DNA from: Chloroflexota bacterium
Lineage (GTDB): Bacteria > Chloroflexota > Anaerolineae > UBA4142
NCBI GenBank assembly: GCA_016199405.1
Contig: JACQGS010000315.1
Span: 1-7,534 of the forward strand
Reading direction: 5' to 3'
DNA: 7,534 nt
The notes beneath the pieces were generated by a model, which searched no databases, was not told where the DNA came from, and saw only the letters and a list, made by a program, of their open reading frames with translations. A program made the position numbers and the translations under genes. Of this stretch, positions 1 to 5,674 are shown one piece after another (the stretch's first letter is position 1; each line of letters opens with the position of its first letter).

Positions 1-101
1 AGGGGCGAAGCATTTGCCAGAGCTTGAAGCAATGACAGTCTTGGTCGGCTTATACCAATCTTGATTTCTGCAAGTCGTAGTCGTGCAAATGCTTCGCCCT
101 T
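1..101. repeat. Dispersed inverted repeat downstream of the bzdQ-like gene
   Basis: Positions 3-17 (GGGCGAAGCATTTGC) and 85-99 are perfect 15-base inverted copies separated by 67 bases. A weaker inner pair, TTGGT at 41-45 and ACCAA at 54-58, could extend a cruciform or RNA hairpin. The right arm ends about 14 bases short of the stop codon of the neighbouring gene, so the element lies just 3' of the reductase operon. The arms resemble dispersed GGGGCGAAGCAT elements that I recall from Chloroflexota and cyanobacterial intergenic regions (recollection only). No ORF inside is credible. The element may continue beyond the left window edge. There is no T-tract after the stem, so it is not a classical terminator. 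Confidence 0.75.
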
Positions 102-113
102 ACCGCGAGGGCA

Positions 114-956
114 TCACGCCGCAACCGCTTCCACCTCGTCGCGTTCAAAGATCGCGCCGCCAGCCGCGAGTTTTTGCAAACGCCGATGCGCGAGGATTGC
201 CGCGCCAATCGCGGCGGTAAATTGCGGCATTGCGCCGGGCGGGACATTCACCGGCGCGTTCAATTTGTTTTGCACGACGCGCGCCATTGTGTCAAAGCGC
301 AAAATGCCGCCGACGAGCGTGTATTCGGGTTCGGCTTGCACGCGCTTCATCAATTGCACCGCGCGGTCCACCAGCGAAACAATCGCGCCGTGCATAATGT
401 CCGCCGGCGTGGCGCCCGCGGAAACGTGATTGATGACTTCGGATTCCGCAAAGACCGCGCACACGCCCGAAATCGCGACGGCTTCTTTGGAGGTCGCCAC
501 CAGCGGACCGATTTCCTCGATCTGATAATTCATATAGCGCGCGGTCTTTTCCAGAAACGCGCCGGTGCCCGCCGCGCATTTGTCGTTGAGGCGGAATGCT
601 TTGACCTTGCCGTCGCCGTCGAGGCGGCTCGCTTTCATCGTCTGCCCGCCGATATCGAGAACCGTCCGCGTCTGCGGAAAGAAAAATTGCGCGCCGCGCG
701 ATTGCGCGGTGATGTCGGTCACATACACATCGCGAAACGGAATGAGAAAGCGCCCATAGCCGGTCGTGGCGAGATACGCGATTTCTTTTTCGGTCAGCTT
801 GGCTTCCGTGAGCGCGGCTTCATACGCGCGGCGCGCGGCTTCGACTAGTTTGAAACCGGTCTTGGTCATGCCCGTGCCGACAATCCGATGATCGTCGCTG
901 AGAATCACGACTTTGGTGTACGTCGAACCCACATCAATCCCCGCCGTGAATTTCAT
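114..956 (-). CDS. bzdQ: Benzoyl-CoA reductase ATPase/activator subunit, bzd-type Q-like (BadF/BadG/BcrA/BcrD family)
   Basis: This 280-residue ASKHA-fold ATPase should form half of the electron-activating module that drives ATP-dependent aromatic ring reduction in the cytoplasm. Visible motifs are the phosphate-1 loop GIDVGSTYTK (6-15), DIGGQTMK (101-108), NDKCAAGTG (124-132) and CAVFAESEV (166-174), and VGG near 215. Cys127 and Cys166 correspond to the two cysteines per subunit that bridge a shared [4Fe-4S] cluster in this family. The ATG overlaps the upstream stop in an ATGA, and AAGGAGG at 970-964 lies 7 bases before it, which fixes the start and implies translational coupling. It is colinear with its neighbour, so the two are paralogues. 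It carries Thr106 where the neighbour has Asp (GGQT versus GGQD). The Q name rests on gene order and length. A 2-hydroxyacyl-CoA dehydratase activator is the alternative, but those are normally single homodimeric proteins. Confidence 0.85.
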   Translation of the reverse strand: MKFTAGIDVGSTYTKVVILSDDHRIVGTGMTKTGFKLVEAARRAYEAALTEAKLTEKEIAYLATTGYGRFLIPFRDVYVTDITAQSRGAQFFFPQTRTVLDIGGQTMKASRLDGDGKVKAFRLNDKCAAGTGAFLEKTARYMNYQIEEIGPLVATSKEAVAISGVCAVFAESEVINHVSAGATPADIMHGAIVSLVDRAVQLMKRVQAEPEYTLVGGILRFDTMARVVQNKLNAPVNVPPGAMPQFTAAIGAAILAHRRLQKLAAGGAIFERDEVEAVAA

Positions 957-1771
957 ATCGCCCCCTCCTTCAACGCAATCGGTTCGCGGCTGCTCTTGAT
1001 TCGATCGCGCGCGAAGAGCGCCGCGCCGAGCGCGCCCATAAAATGCGCTTCTTCGCCAACATTCACTTGCATTCCTAACATTTCATTCATCACATGCACC
1101 ATGCCCAGATTCTTCGTCACCCCGCCGGTGAACGCGACTTGCGCTTCCACGCCGACGCGCCGGAGCAATGCCATCGAGCGCGTGCCCATCGAGCGATGCA
1201 CGCCGAGCAAAATGTCTTCGATTTTTTTGCCTTTGCCCAGCCACGACAGCACTTCCGATTCTGCGAACACGGTGCACGTCGTCGAAATCGGCACGGCTTT
1301 TTCCGCGCGCAATGCAATCGGTCCGAGATCCGCCAACGGAATTTCGAGCGCGACGGCTGCGGCTTGCAAGAATCTGCCCGTGCCCGCGGCGCATTTATCG
1401 TTCATGCAAAAGTCGATTACCTCGCCGCTCGGCGCGACGCGAATCGCTTTGGTATCTTGCCCGCCCATATCGAGCACCGTGCGCGTTTGGGGAAACATGT
1501 GCACGGCGCCGCGCGCGTGGCAACTGATTTCCGTAATTTGCGTATCGCCGAAAGTAACTTTGTAGCGTCCATAACCGGTGCCGACGACATAGCCCACCGT
1601 TTCTTCGCCGATGTGCGCGTCTTGCACCGCGAGTAGAAACGCTTTTTCCGCCGCCGTCACGACGTTCGCGCCGGTGTCAATCAATGAGCGACCGGCGATG
1701 CGCCCGTCTTCGTCAACGACCACCGCTTTGGTCTGCGTGGAGCCAACATCAACTCCTGCGGCATAAGACAT
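953..1771 (-). CDS. bzdP: Benzoyl-CoA reductase ATPase/activator subunit, bzd-type P-like (BadF/BadG/BcrA/BcrD family)
   Basis: This is the second 272-residue ATPase/activator, presumed to pair with the adjacent paralogue around one [4Fe-4S] cluster and to pass electrons to the two larger subunits. Motifs: GVDVGSTQTK (6-15), the canonical DMGGQDTK (101-108), NDKCAAGTGRF (124-134), CTVFAESEV (166-174) and TGGVTKN (215-221). Cys127 and Cys166 are the expected cluster ligands. An AGGAG at 1782-1778, 6 bases before the ATG, supports the start. Its stop overlaps the next start by 4 bases. Two short ATPases in tandem match the Azoarcus BzdP/BzdQ arrangement better than Thauera BcrA/BcrD, where BcrA is about 48 kDa (family knowledge). 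The P letter is inferred from order. The gene is separated from the O-like subunit by an inserted four-helix-bundle gene. Confidence 0.85.
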   Translation of the reverse strand: MSYAAGVDVGSTQTKAVVVDEDGRIAGRSLIDTGANVVTAAEKAFLLAVQDAHIGEETVGYVVGTGYGRYKVTFGDTQITEISCHARGAVHMFPQTRTVLDMGGQDTKAIRVAPSGEVIDFCMNDKCAAGTGRFLQAAAVALEIPLADLGPIALRAEKAVPISTTCTVFAESEVLSWLGKGKKIEDILLGVHRSMGTRSMALLRRVGVEAQVAFTGGVTKNLGMVHVMNEMLGMQVNVGEEAHFMGALGAALFARDRIKSSREPIALKEGAI

Positions 1772-1796
1772 GGGATTCTCCTTCTAGTAATTCGAG

Positions 1797-1836
1797 TTCC
1801 GTATTGCGTATTGCGGAATGCGTGTTGCGTATTCCG
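1797..1836. repeat. TATTGCGTA-type short repeat cluster
   Basis: The gap between the four-helix-bundle stop codon and the bzdP-like ribosome-binding site holds overlapping copies of the unit TATTGCGT(A) at 1802-1810 and 1809-1815, and a variant GTTGCGTATT at 1824-1833. CGGAAT (1814-1819) and ATTCCG (1831-1836) can pair as a 6-bp stem with an 11-base loop. The repeat starts immediately after the stop codon of the minus-strand gene. The same unit recurs at 2320-2330 (inverted) and at 6464-6541, so it is a dispersed intergenic repeat and not a local accident. Confidence 0.7.
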
Positions 1837-2304
1837 TCAGAGCATCGGCGGATTATCGAGAAGAGTTGAATCAAATGCGTTGTACGATTCGCGTTCTTCC
1901 GCAATTTTGTAGCCGCGCTCAGCGGGAATGATGGTGAGCAACAGTCGGATAATCTCCGTCAGCAATTTCATTCGATGCAATGCAATCGGTTCGGTCAGCA
2001 CGTGCCGCGCTTTGTAATACCAGTCGCGTGATTCGCGCGCCGAGCCGAGTGAGTATTCATAGAATCGCGCTTGATCTTTGTGCGAGCGATGACTGTATCC
2101 TTCTGCAATATTCGCGCTAATCGAACCGATTGCTTCGTATAATTGTCCGGCAAGGTCGAGCGTACGCTTGTCCTGAAACAATTTCGTTACATCGGGCCAC
2201 GCCAAGTCACCCGCAAACACTGCCAACCGATAAACTTGCATTCGCCACAACGCGTCACCTGTGAGTTCACTCGGAACAGTCGCAAGCCACTCTGAAAATT
2301 TCAT
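1837..2304 (-). CDS. Four-helix-bundle protein (S23 / 23S rRNA intervening-sequence family)
   Basis: A protein of about 155 residues, largely helical, with the family signature SISANIAEGY (61-70) followed by RFYEYSLGSARESRDW (80-95). Both segments match the usual pattern of S23/IVS-type four-helix bundles (SIPANIAEG, then a helix containing a GSA-E motif). The family is encoded inside 23S rRNA intervening sequences in some spirochaetes and also as scattered chromosomal genes. The molecular role is unclear, and nucleic-acid binding is suspected because the related Avd protein works with diversity-generating reverse transcriptases. I chose the ATG at 2304 because GAGGGG lies just upstream. A TTG at 2325 would add seven residues with poor support. 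The N-terminal 40 residues are longer than in typical members of about 115-125 aa. It is read with the reductase operon but has no evident link to aromatic metabolism. Confidence 0.85.
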   Translation of the reverse strand: MKFSEWLATVPSELTGDALWRMQVYRLAVFAGDLAWPDVTKLFQDKRTLDLAGQLYEAIGSISANIAEGYSHRSHKDQARFYEYSLGSARESRDWYYKARHVLTEPIALHRMKLLTEIIRLLLTIIPAERGYKIAEERESYNAFDSTLLDNPPML

Positions 2305-2319
2305 CTTCCCCTCGGCAGC

Positions 2320-2330
2320 ACGCAATACGT
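2320..2330. repeat. Inverted copy of the TATTGCGT repeat upstream of the four-helix-bundle gene
   Basis: ACGCAATACGT lies between the O-like stop codon (2332) and the four-helix-bundle start (2304). Read on the minus strand it contains TATTGCGT, the same unit found in the opposite orientation at 1802-1815. The small gene is therefore bracketed by inverted copies. The copy is short and 8 matching bases could arise by chance, so the case rests on position and on the presence of longer copies elsewhere in the window. Confidence 0.5.
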
Positions 2331-2331
2331 T

Positions 2332-3624
2332 CTACGCTGCCTTCAACTTCCGCGTCGCCAATCCCTCAAAAAACGCGTCAATGCGATTTTTCATCGGCGC
2401 TTCCGTGACGACACGCTTGTCCATCATATCCGACTCGATAAACAGCGTCGCGATATCGCGCGCCGCCATCACCGCGCGGCGATTGTCCGCGAGACCGGTC
2501 GAAACGGTGCGGCACGATTTAATCGGATGATACACGATCCCGTCCACATGAAACGCGTCCAACGAATCCACGAGCCATTGATTCTGGAAAAACATCGCGT
2601 CCATCGCATGCCGCACGCTCACCAGCACCCCCTCCGCCAAACTTTCGAGCGGGCGATTCAAATCGTATTGAAAGCCGGTGTTCAACCCGCCTGACGCGAA
2701 TTCGAGATAGGTCGAACCGGTAAATGCCCCGCCCCATTCGGAAAAAAGTTCGGTAAACCGCCGAAAGATGGGATAGCACGGCACGCCGACAAAAATCAGC
2801 CGATACTTTTCTTGCGTCAGAGTGCCGATTTTATTGGCGGCTTTGTATTCCATTTCCTCGACGAGGTCCTCGAAATATTTCGCGCCCGCCGCGGTGCCGC
2901 GCAGTGCGTTCGCGACGCCGAGATAGATCGTGCCTTCGCTCATCGCATTGAAAACTGCGGGGCGCGCCATGTTCACGGCGAGCAAGCGTTTGTACGCCAC
3001 GCTCATCGCGTTGGTATAGCGCATCGTCTCGCGCAAGCGGTCCACGTCGAATTTTTTGCCGGTGATTTCTTCGCACAGCGTGATGAGTTCGCGCAGTTGA
3101 AACTCGACGTACTTCCGGTCATTCTCGAAATCCGGATCGCCTTGCCACGTCTGCCCACCGAGCGAGCGCGAGCCGGGCACATCGAGCGCGAACGTGCGCG
3201 CCTGGTACATCCGCTCCCAAATTTCGCCCCATTTCAAGTACGTGTTGCATGCATTCGTGAGCACGCCGAAGGTCGGGCGCGGAATTTTGCCCATCGGATG
3301 CTCACCGTTCTTCAACTGCACGCCGACCTCGGCTTTGACATAGCCGCAAATGTCGGGCGAGTAGCCGTAATCTTCCGCCGCGTTCAGATATTCGTGCGCG
3401 ACGCGCCGCACGGCAGTTTGCAGTGACGTGATTTCCGGAAAGACGAGATGAATGTCGAACGAGCACAAGATTTCCGCGATACTGCCCATCACGAAAACAT
3501 ACGCGGTGTGCTCGCCGCGTTCCGCCGCGGTCGTCAATTCCGCAAACCACTCGCGGAACAACCGCGCGCCTTCTGCCGCGCCGCGCCCGATAATTTCTTT
3601 GCCGTCGGTTTTGTCGGTCATCAT
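2332..3624 (-). CDS. bzdO: Benzoyl-CoA reductase [4Fe-4S] subunit, bzd-type O-like (2-hydroxyacyl-CoA dehydratase D family)
   Basis: This 430-residue subunit belongs to the HgdB/BcrB-type family. It should form, with its neighbour, the substrate-binding dimer where aromatic acyl-CoA is reduced. Three cysteines sit in family-like contexts: SPDICGYVK (Cys93), TNACNTYLKW (Cys126) and IKSCRT (Cys371). These are the expected ligands of one [4Fe-4S] cluster. Cys54, Cys184 and Cys283 are less obviously conserved. HPIKSCRT followed by ADNR, and ESDMMD near 397-402, are typical of the C-terminal domain. Two tandem ATGs (3624 and 3621) follow AGGAG at 3634-3630, with the first at a 5-base spacing. The length is close to my recollection of BzdO (about 50 kDa). 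It lies 107 bases downstream of the N-like gene, across a repeat hairpin. A 2-hydroxyacyl-CoA dehydratase beta subunit is the main alternative, disfavoured by the two-ATPase context. Confidence 0.85.
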   Translation of the reverse strand: MMTDKTDGKEIIGRGAAEGARLFREWFAELTTAAERGEHTAYVFVMGSIAEILCSFDIHLVFPEITSLQTAVRRVAHEYLNAAEDYGYSPDICGYVKAEVGVQLKNGEHPMGKIPRPTFGVLTNACNTYLKWGEIWERMYQARTFALDVPGSRSLGGQTWQGDPDFENDRKYVEFQLRELITLCEEITGKKFDVDRLRETMRYTNAMSVAYKRLLAVNMARPAVFNAMSEGTIYLGVANALRGTAAGAKYFEDLVEEMEYKAANKIGTLTQEKYRLIFVGVPCYPIFRRFTELFSEWGGAFTGSTYLEFASGGLNTGFQYDLNRPLESLAEGVLVSVRHAMDAMFFQNQWLVDSLDAFHVDGIVYHPIKSCRTVSTGLADNRRAVMAARDIATLFIESDMMDKRVVTEAPMKNRIDAFFEGLATRKLKAA

Positions 3625-3644
3625 GTCCTCTCCTCATCCCAAGA

Positions 3645-3728
3645 TGTCATTGCGAGGAGGCGATCTGTGCCGACGAAGCAATCCCCAAGTTGAAACGTGG
3701 AGATTGCTTCGCTTCGCTCGCAATGACA
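3645..3728. repeat. Dispersed hairpin repeat (TGTCATTGCGAG / CGAAGCAATC type)
   Basis: Outer arms TGTCATTGCGAG (3645-3656) and CTCGCAATGACA (3717-3728) are perfect 12-base inverted copies. Inner arms CGAAGCAATC (3674-3683) and GATTGCTTCG (3702-3711) are perfect 10-base copies. The loop is 3684-3701, and unpaired bulges of 17 and 5 bases separate the stems. This is a recognisable type of bacterial dispersed repeat. Its spurious translations containing SLRGG...RFARND are often mistaken for proteins. It fits exactly between the N-like stop codon (3 bases away) and the O-like ribosome-binding site (10 bases away). In the operon mRNA it would fold as a long hairpin between the two substrate-binding subunits. 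Confidence 0.88.
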
Positions 3729-3731
3729 GAA

Positions 3732-4892
3732 TCACTCAAAAAGGATACTCTCCACAAACGTTTCCAATTGAATCTGCACGTGATCGAAGCCGGTCATTTT
3801 CTCTTCGAACTCGCTGATGAAATATGGAATATTGTGCTCGTCGAAGGTTTTACTGTACGCAACTTGCTCGTCAAGACCCGGCTCGCACATTTTCGCGGCA
3901 GTCACGATCGCGGCTTGCGCGTTCGCGTTCTTGACGCGCTGCATCAGCATTTTTTCTTTCGGCTTGCGGAGATCGTGCTGCACCGGGCTGTACGACGATT
4001 TATTGAGATACGCGTCCGCGAGATTGTGCAACACGTCGCCGTCGCTCGACACATCTTCCAAAATCCAACGCAAGCCGATGAGCAAATCGTCGTCCACGAC
4101 ATAGCACGATTGTCCGATCACGCGCAACAAGTCAACCGGCGGCAATTCACAAAAGCCGCCTTCAAAAACGACGCGAATACGGTCTTGCTTTTTCGCCGTG
4201 CGCGCTTGAATCTGCGGAATCACTTGCGCGAGCAGAGCGTTATGCTCCTCGCGCGGAATCATCGCGCCGACAGCGACGAGCACAAACGCTTCGTCAATGC
4301 CGAGCAGCCACGGCGTCTCGCGCTTGATGTCGTACAGTTTACGCAGCCCGCGGCGATTCTCGTTAAAGACGCGAATCGAATTTTGAAGCGCCGCGTCCGT
4401 GATCAGCGTGCCGGTAATTTTTTCGAGTTCACGCGCGAGCCGCGCGTACTCATCGCGCAAATAGGTGGACGAATACGCCGAGTTGGCGTTTTGCGGCAGA
4501 TAGAGAATTTGCGCGGGGTATTTGAAATTGCGCGCCCAAATGCCGGCGAGGTTGCGCGCCACGTCGCAAATGGGCTGCGTGACGAACATATCCAGGTCGA
4601 GCGTGTTGCTGAGACACAACTCGAGCGAACTGCGCGGAATCGAGCAGATGTACGATCCGAAATGCGCGTCGGCTTTTTTGCGGTCAACTTGCGAGCCGCG
4701 TAATTTGACTGGCAACATGCCGGCGGCATGCGCGATTTCTTCGGGGAAGTAAACTTGAAAATGCCCCAGCGTTTTGCCGCCCGCCGCTTTCCATTTTTTC
4801 ACGGTCGGAAAATCGGTGTCTTCCACGAGGTCGCGGCAGAGCCCAATTGTTTCGTCGAGCGATTTATTTTTCCATGCGTCCCAAAGAGTCAT
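3732..4892 (-). CDS. bzdN: Benzoyl-CoA reductase [4Fe-4S] subunit, bzd-type N-like (2-hydroxyacyl-CoA dehydratase D family)
   Basis: This 386-residue subunit is homologous to BcrC/BadD and HgdC-partner dehydratase subunits and should pair with the O-like subunit to hold substrate and a second [4Fe-4S] cluster. Family-like cysteine contexts are YICSIPRS (Cys83), QPICDVARN (Cys109) and AAKMCEPGLDE (Cys336). Further cysteines occur at 19, 93, 248 and 263. The reading frame is open upstream to 5030, but the ATG at 4892 is preferred. It has AGGAG five bases upstream, gives the family's usual length and N-terminus (MTLWDAW), and avoids running through the divergent promoter and start. It is the first gene of the reductase block. 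A hairpin and a second strong ribosome-binding sequence lie in its leader. Substrate could be benzoyl-CoA or a substituted analogue such as 3-methylbenzoyl-CoA, which sequence inspection cannot settle. Confidence 0.85.
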   Translation of the reverse strand: MTLWDAWKNKSLDETIGLCRDLVEDTDFPTVKKWKAAGGKTLGHFQVYFPEEIAHAAGMLPVKLRGSQVDRKKADAHFGSYICSIPRSSLELCLSNTLDLDMFVTQPICDVARNLAGIWARNFKYPAQILYLPQNANSAYSSTYLRDEYARLARELEKITGTLITDAALQNSIRVFNENRRGLRKLYDIKRETPWLLGIDEAFVLVAVGAMIPREEHNALLAQVIPQIQARTAKKQDRIRVVFEGGFCELPPVDLLRVIGQSCYVVDDDLLIGLRWILEDVSSDGDVLHNLADAYLNKSSYSPVQHDLRKPKEKMLMQRVKNANAQAAIVTAAKMCEPGLDEQVAYSKTFDEHNIPYFISEFEEKMTGFDHVQIQLETFVESILFE

Positions 4893-4897
4893 TCTCG

Positions 4898-4902
4898 CTC
4901 CT
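4898..4902 (-). promoter_or_regulatory. Ribosome-binding site fixing the bzdN-like start
   Basis: The minus strand reads AGGAG followed by CGAGA and ATG, a 5-base spacing. It supports the ATG at 4892 over the longer open frame that reaches 5030. Confidence 0.7.
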
Positions 4903-4906
4903 ATCC

Positions 4907-4932
4907 AAAGCCCGCCTCCTTCAGCCGGCTTT
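4907..4932 (-). promoter_or_regulatory. Leader hairpin with second strong Shine-Dalgarno in its loop
   Basis: AAAGCC (4907-4912) and GGCTTT (4927-4932) form a 6-bp stem around a 14-base loop. On the minus strand the loop contains AAGGAGG (4921-4915), a stronger anti-16S match than the AGGAG used for the bzdN-like gene. A 14-codon frame starting with TTG at 4908 (6 bases after AAGGAGG) and ending with TAA at 4864 would overlap the gene's start codon. The stem is short and carries no poly-U, so it is not a terminator. A regulatory role is speculative. Confidence 0.3.
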
Positions 4933-4947
4933 GTTCGTGACTGAACT

Positions 4948-4976
4948 TTGAAAACGATTCCAATTGATGCTATAAT
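4948..4976 (+). promoter_or_regulatory. Near-consensus sigma-70 promoter for the HEPN-like gene pair, likely leaderless
   Basis: TTGAAA (4948-4953), a 17-base spacer and a perfect TATAAT (4971-4976) form a housekeeping-type promoter. Only six bases (CAGTTC) separate the -10 box from the GTG at 4983, so transcription starting the usual 7 or so bases past the box would begin at the start codon itself. No Shine-Dalgarno fits in that gap. No comparable promoter is visible on the minus strand of this divergent region. Confidence 0.75.
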
Positions 4977-4982
4977 CAGTTC

Positions 4983-5393
4983 GTGGACAAGCGGTTCGCG
5001 CTCGCTGACGAATTCCTTGCTGACGCCCAAGACTTGCTGGAGCGCGGGCGTCTGCGTTCCGCATTGTCACGCGCGTATTATGCCGTTTATCATTTGTGCG
5101 TTCTGTTGTTTGAGAAGTACGCTCTCAAGCCAAGCCACTTTGTCGGAAAGAGCAACCGGCCTGCATTAATTTGGGAGCACACCATCATCACCCGACAGTT
5201 CTTTCACGAGTTTTGCGACAAGCGCAGACTCTTTGCTTGGGAACGTGGCGTAACCATTCGCCGACTCTATCGCAATCGCCTTACAGCAGACTATCAGCCC
5301 GAAGAGACTATTACAGTTGAGTATGCGCGTAACGCGTACGCAGTCGCAGTAGAGTTCTTCGGAGAACTTGAAAAGGCGGTGACGGAACAGTGA
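4983..5393 (+). CDS. HEPN-domain protein (UPF0332-like), possible toxin-side partner
   Basis: A 136-residue helical protein with HEPN features. It has an N-terminal helix rich in charged residues, then ALSRAYYAVYHLCVLLFEK (27-45) with the characteristic RAYYA core, and a C-terminal segment LYRNRLTADY (95-104) like the R..ADY motif of UPF0332/PF05168 proteins. The RX4-6H ribonuclease motif of active HEPN toxins is not seen, because the C-terminal motif ends in ADY with no histidine. Nuclease activity is therefore doubtful, and a binding or AMPylation-target role is possible. The start is GTG, directly after a strong promoter, with no ribosome-binding site. The stop overlaps the next gene in GTGA. 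HEPN genes commonly pair with minimal nucleotidyltransferases (family knowledge), and the downstream gene fits that weakly. The module faces opposite to the aromatic genes around it. Confidence 0.8.
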   Translation: MDKRFALADEFLADAQDLLERGRLRSALSRAYYAVYHLCVLLFEKYALKPSHFVGKSNRPALIWEHTIITRQFFHEFCDKRRLFAWERGVTIRRLYRNRLTADYQPEETITVEYARNAYAVAVEFFGELEKAVTEQ

Positions 5394-5674
5394 TAAAGGC
5401 AGATTCTTCTCTTGAATTACTAGCGGCCCCTTCTCTCGCGGAGACGGTCCACTCCTTTACGACCGATTTCCTCCAGATTTTCCCTCGCGCCCAGTTGTTG
5501 CTCGGCAACAATGTAGACAGCGATGCGGATGTCGAAATTGATATTTACGTTCCCCGTGAAGAAATCGAATCAGCAGGCATAAAAGCCGACGAGTTAGCGC
5601 TTAACTTTGACATCAAGACTGGGTACTTTATTATTCCCATTGTCTTGCCCCTCGACGCATACCCGGTAAAGTAA
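5390..5674 (+). CDS. Small protein, candidate degenerate minimal nucleotidyltransferase (MNT) partner of HEPN
   Basis: A 94-residue protein translated from GTG at 5390, overlapping the HEPN stop by 4 bases, so the two are almost surely co-translated. I do not recognise it by direct similarity. Its layout does recall a minimal nucleotidyltransferase: a helix, then strand AQLLLGNN (34-41), then VEIDIYV (48-54) where MNT proteins have SDIDLLV, and late in the chain KTGYFIIPIVL (76-86), like the TGY..SPIV strand of that family. The catalytic GS would be GN and the first Asp of D-x-D would be Glu48-or-49 region (VEID), so enzymatic activity is questionable. Position as the HEPN partner is the strongest argument. 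An unrelated antitoxin-like protein is the alternative. It converges with the hydratase gene across 25 bases containing only a 5-bp stem (5675-5691). Confidence 0.7.
   Translation: MIKADSSLELLAAPSLAETVHSFTTDFLQIFPRAQLLLGNNVDSDADVEIDIYVPREEIESAGIKADELALNFDIKTGYFIIPIVLPLDAYPVK

Noticed and set aside
174..848. 224-codon plus-strand open frame antisense to the bzdQ-like gene
   Set aside because: Composition (Arg, His, Ala rich) is typical of an antisense shadow, and the minus strand shows ATPase motifs throughout.
1797..1836. CRISPR-like or tandem-repeat array
   Set aside because: Units are short, overlapping and degenerate, with no regular spacers and no cas genes nearby.
2812..3426. 204-codon plus-strand open frame antisense to the bzdO-like gene
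   Set aside because: No recognisable motif and fully contained in a well-supported gene on the other strand.
3452..3817. Plus-strand open frame containing SLRGGDLCRRSNP and RFARND
   Set aside because: These peptides are the known spurious translation of the dispersed hairpin repeat at 3645-3728, not a protein.
3690..4703. 337-codon plus-strand open frame antisense to the bzdN-like gene
   Set aside because: It begins inside a dispersed repeat, has arginine/histidine-rich low-information sequence and no family motif. The opposite strand carries a clear conserved gene. Open antisense frames are expected from the biased third-position base use here.
4893..5030. 46-residue N-terminal extension of the bzdN-like gene
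   Set aside because: It would run through the divergent promoter and HEPN start, lacks a good ribosome-binding site, and is not needed for family length. The ATG at 4892 has AGGAG at proper spacing.
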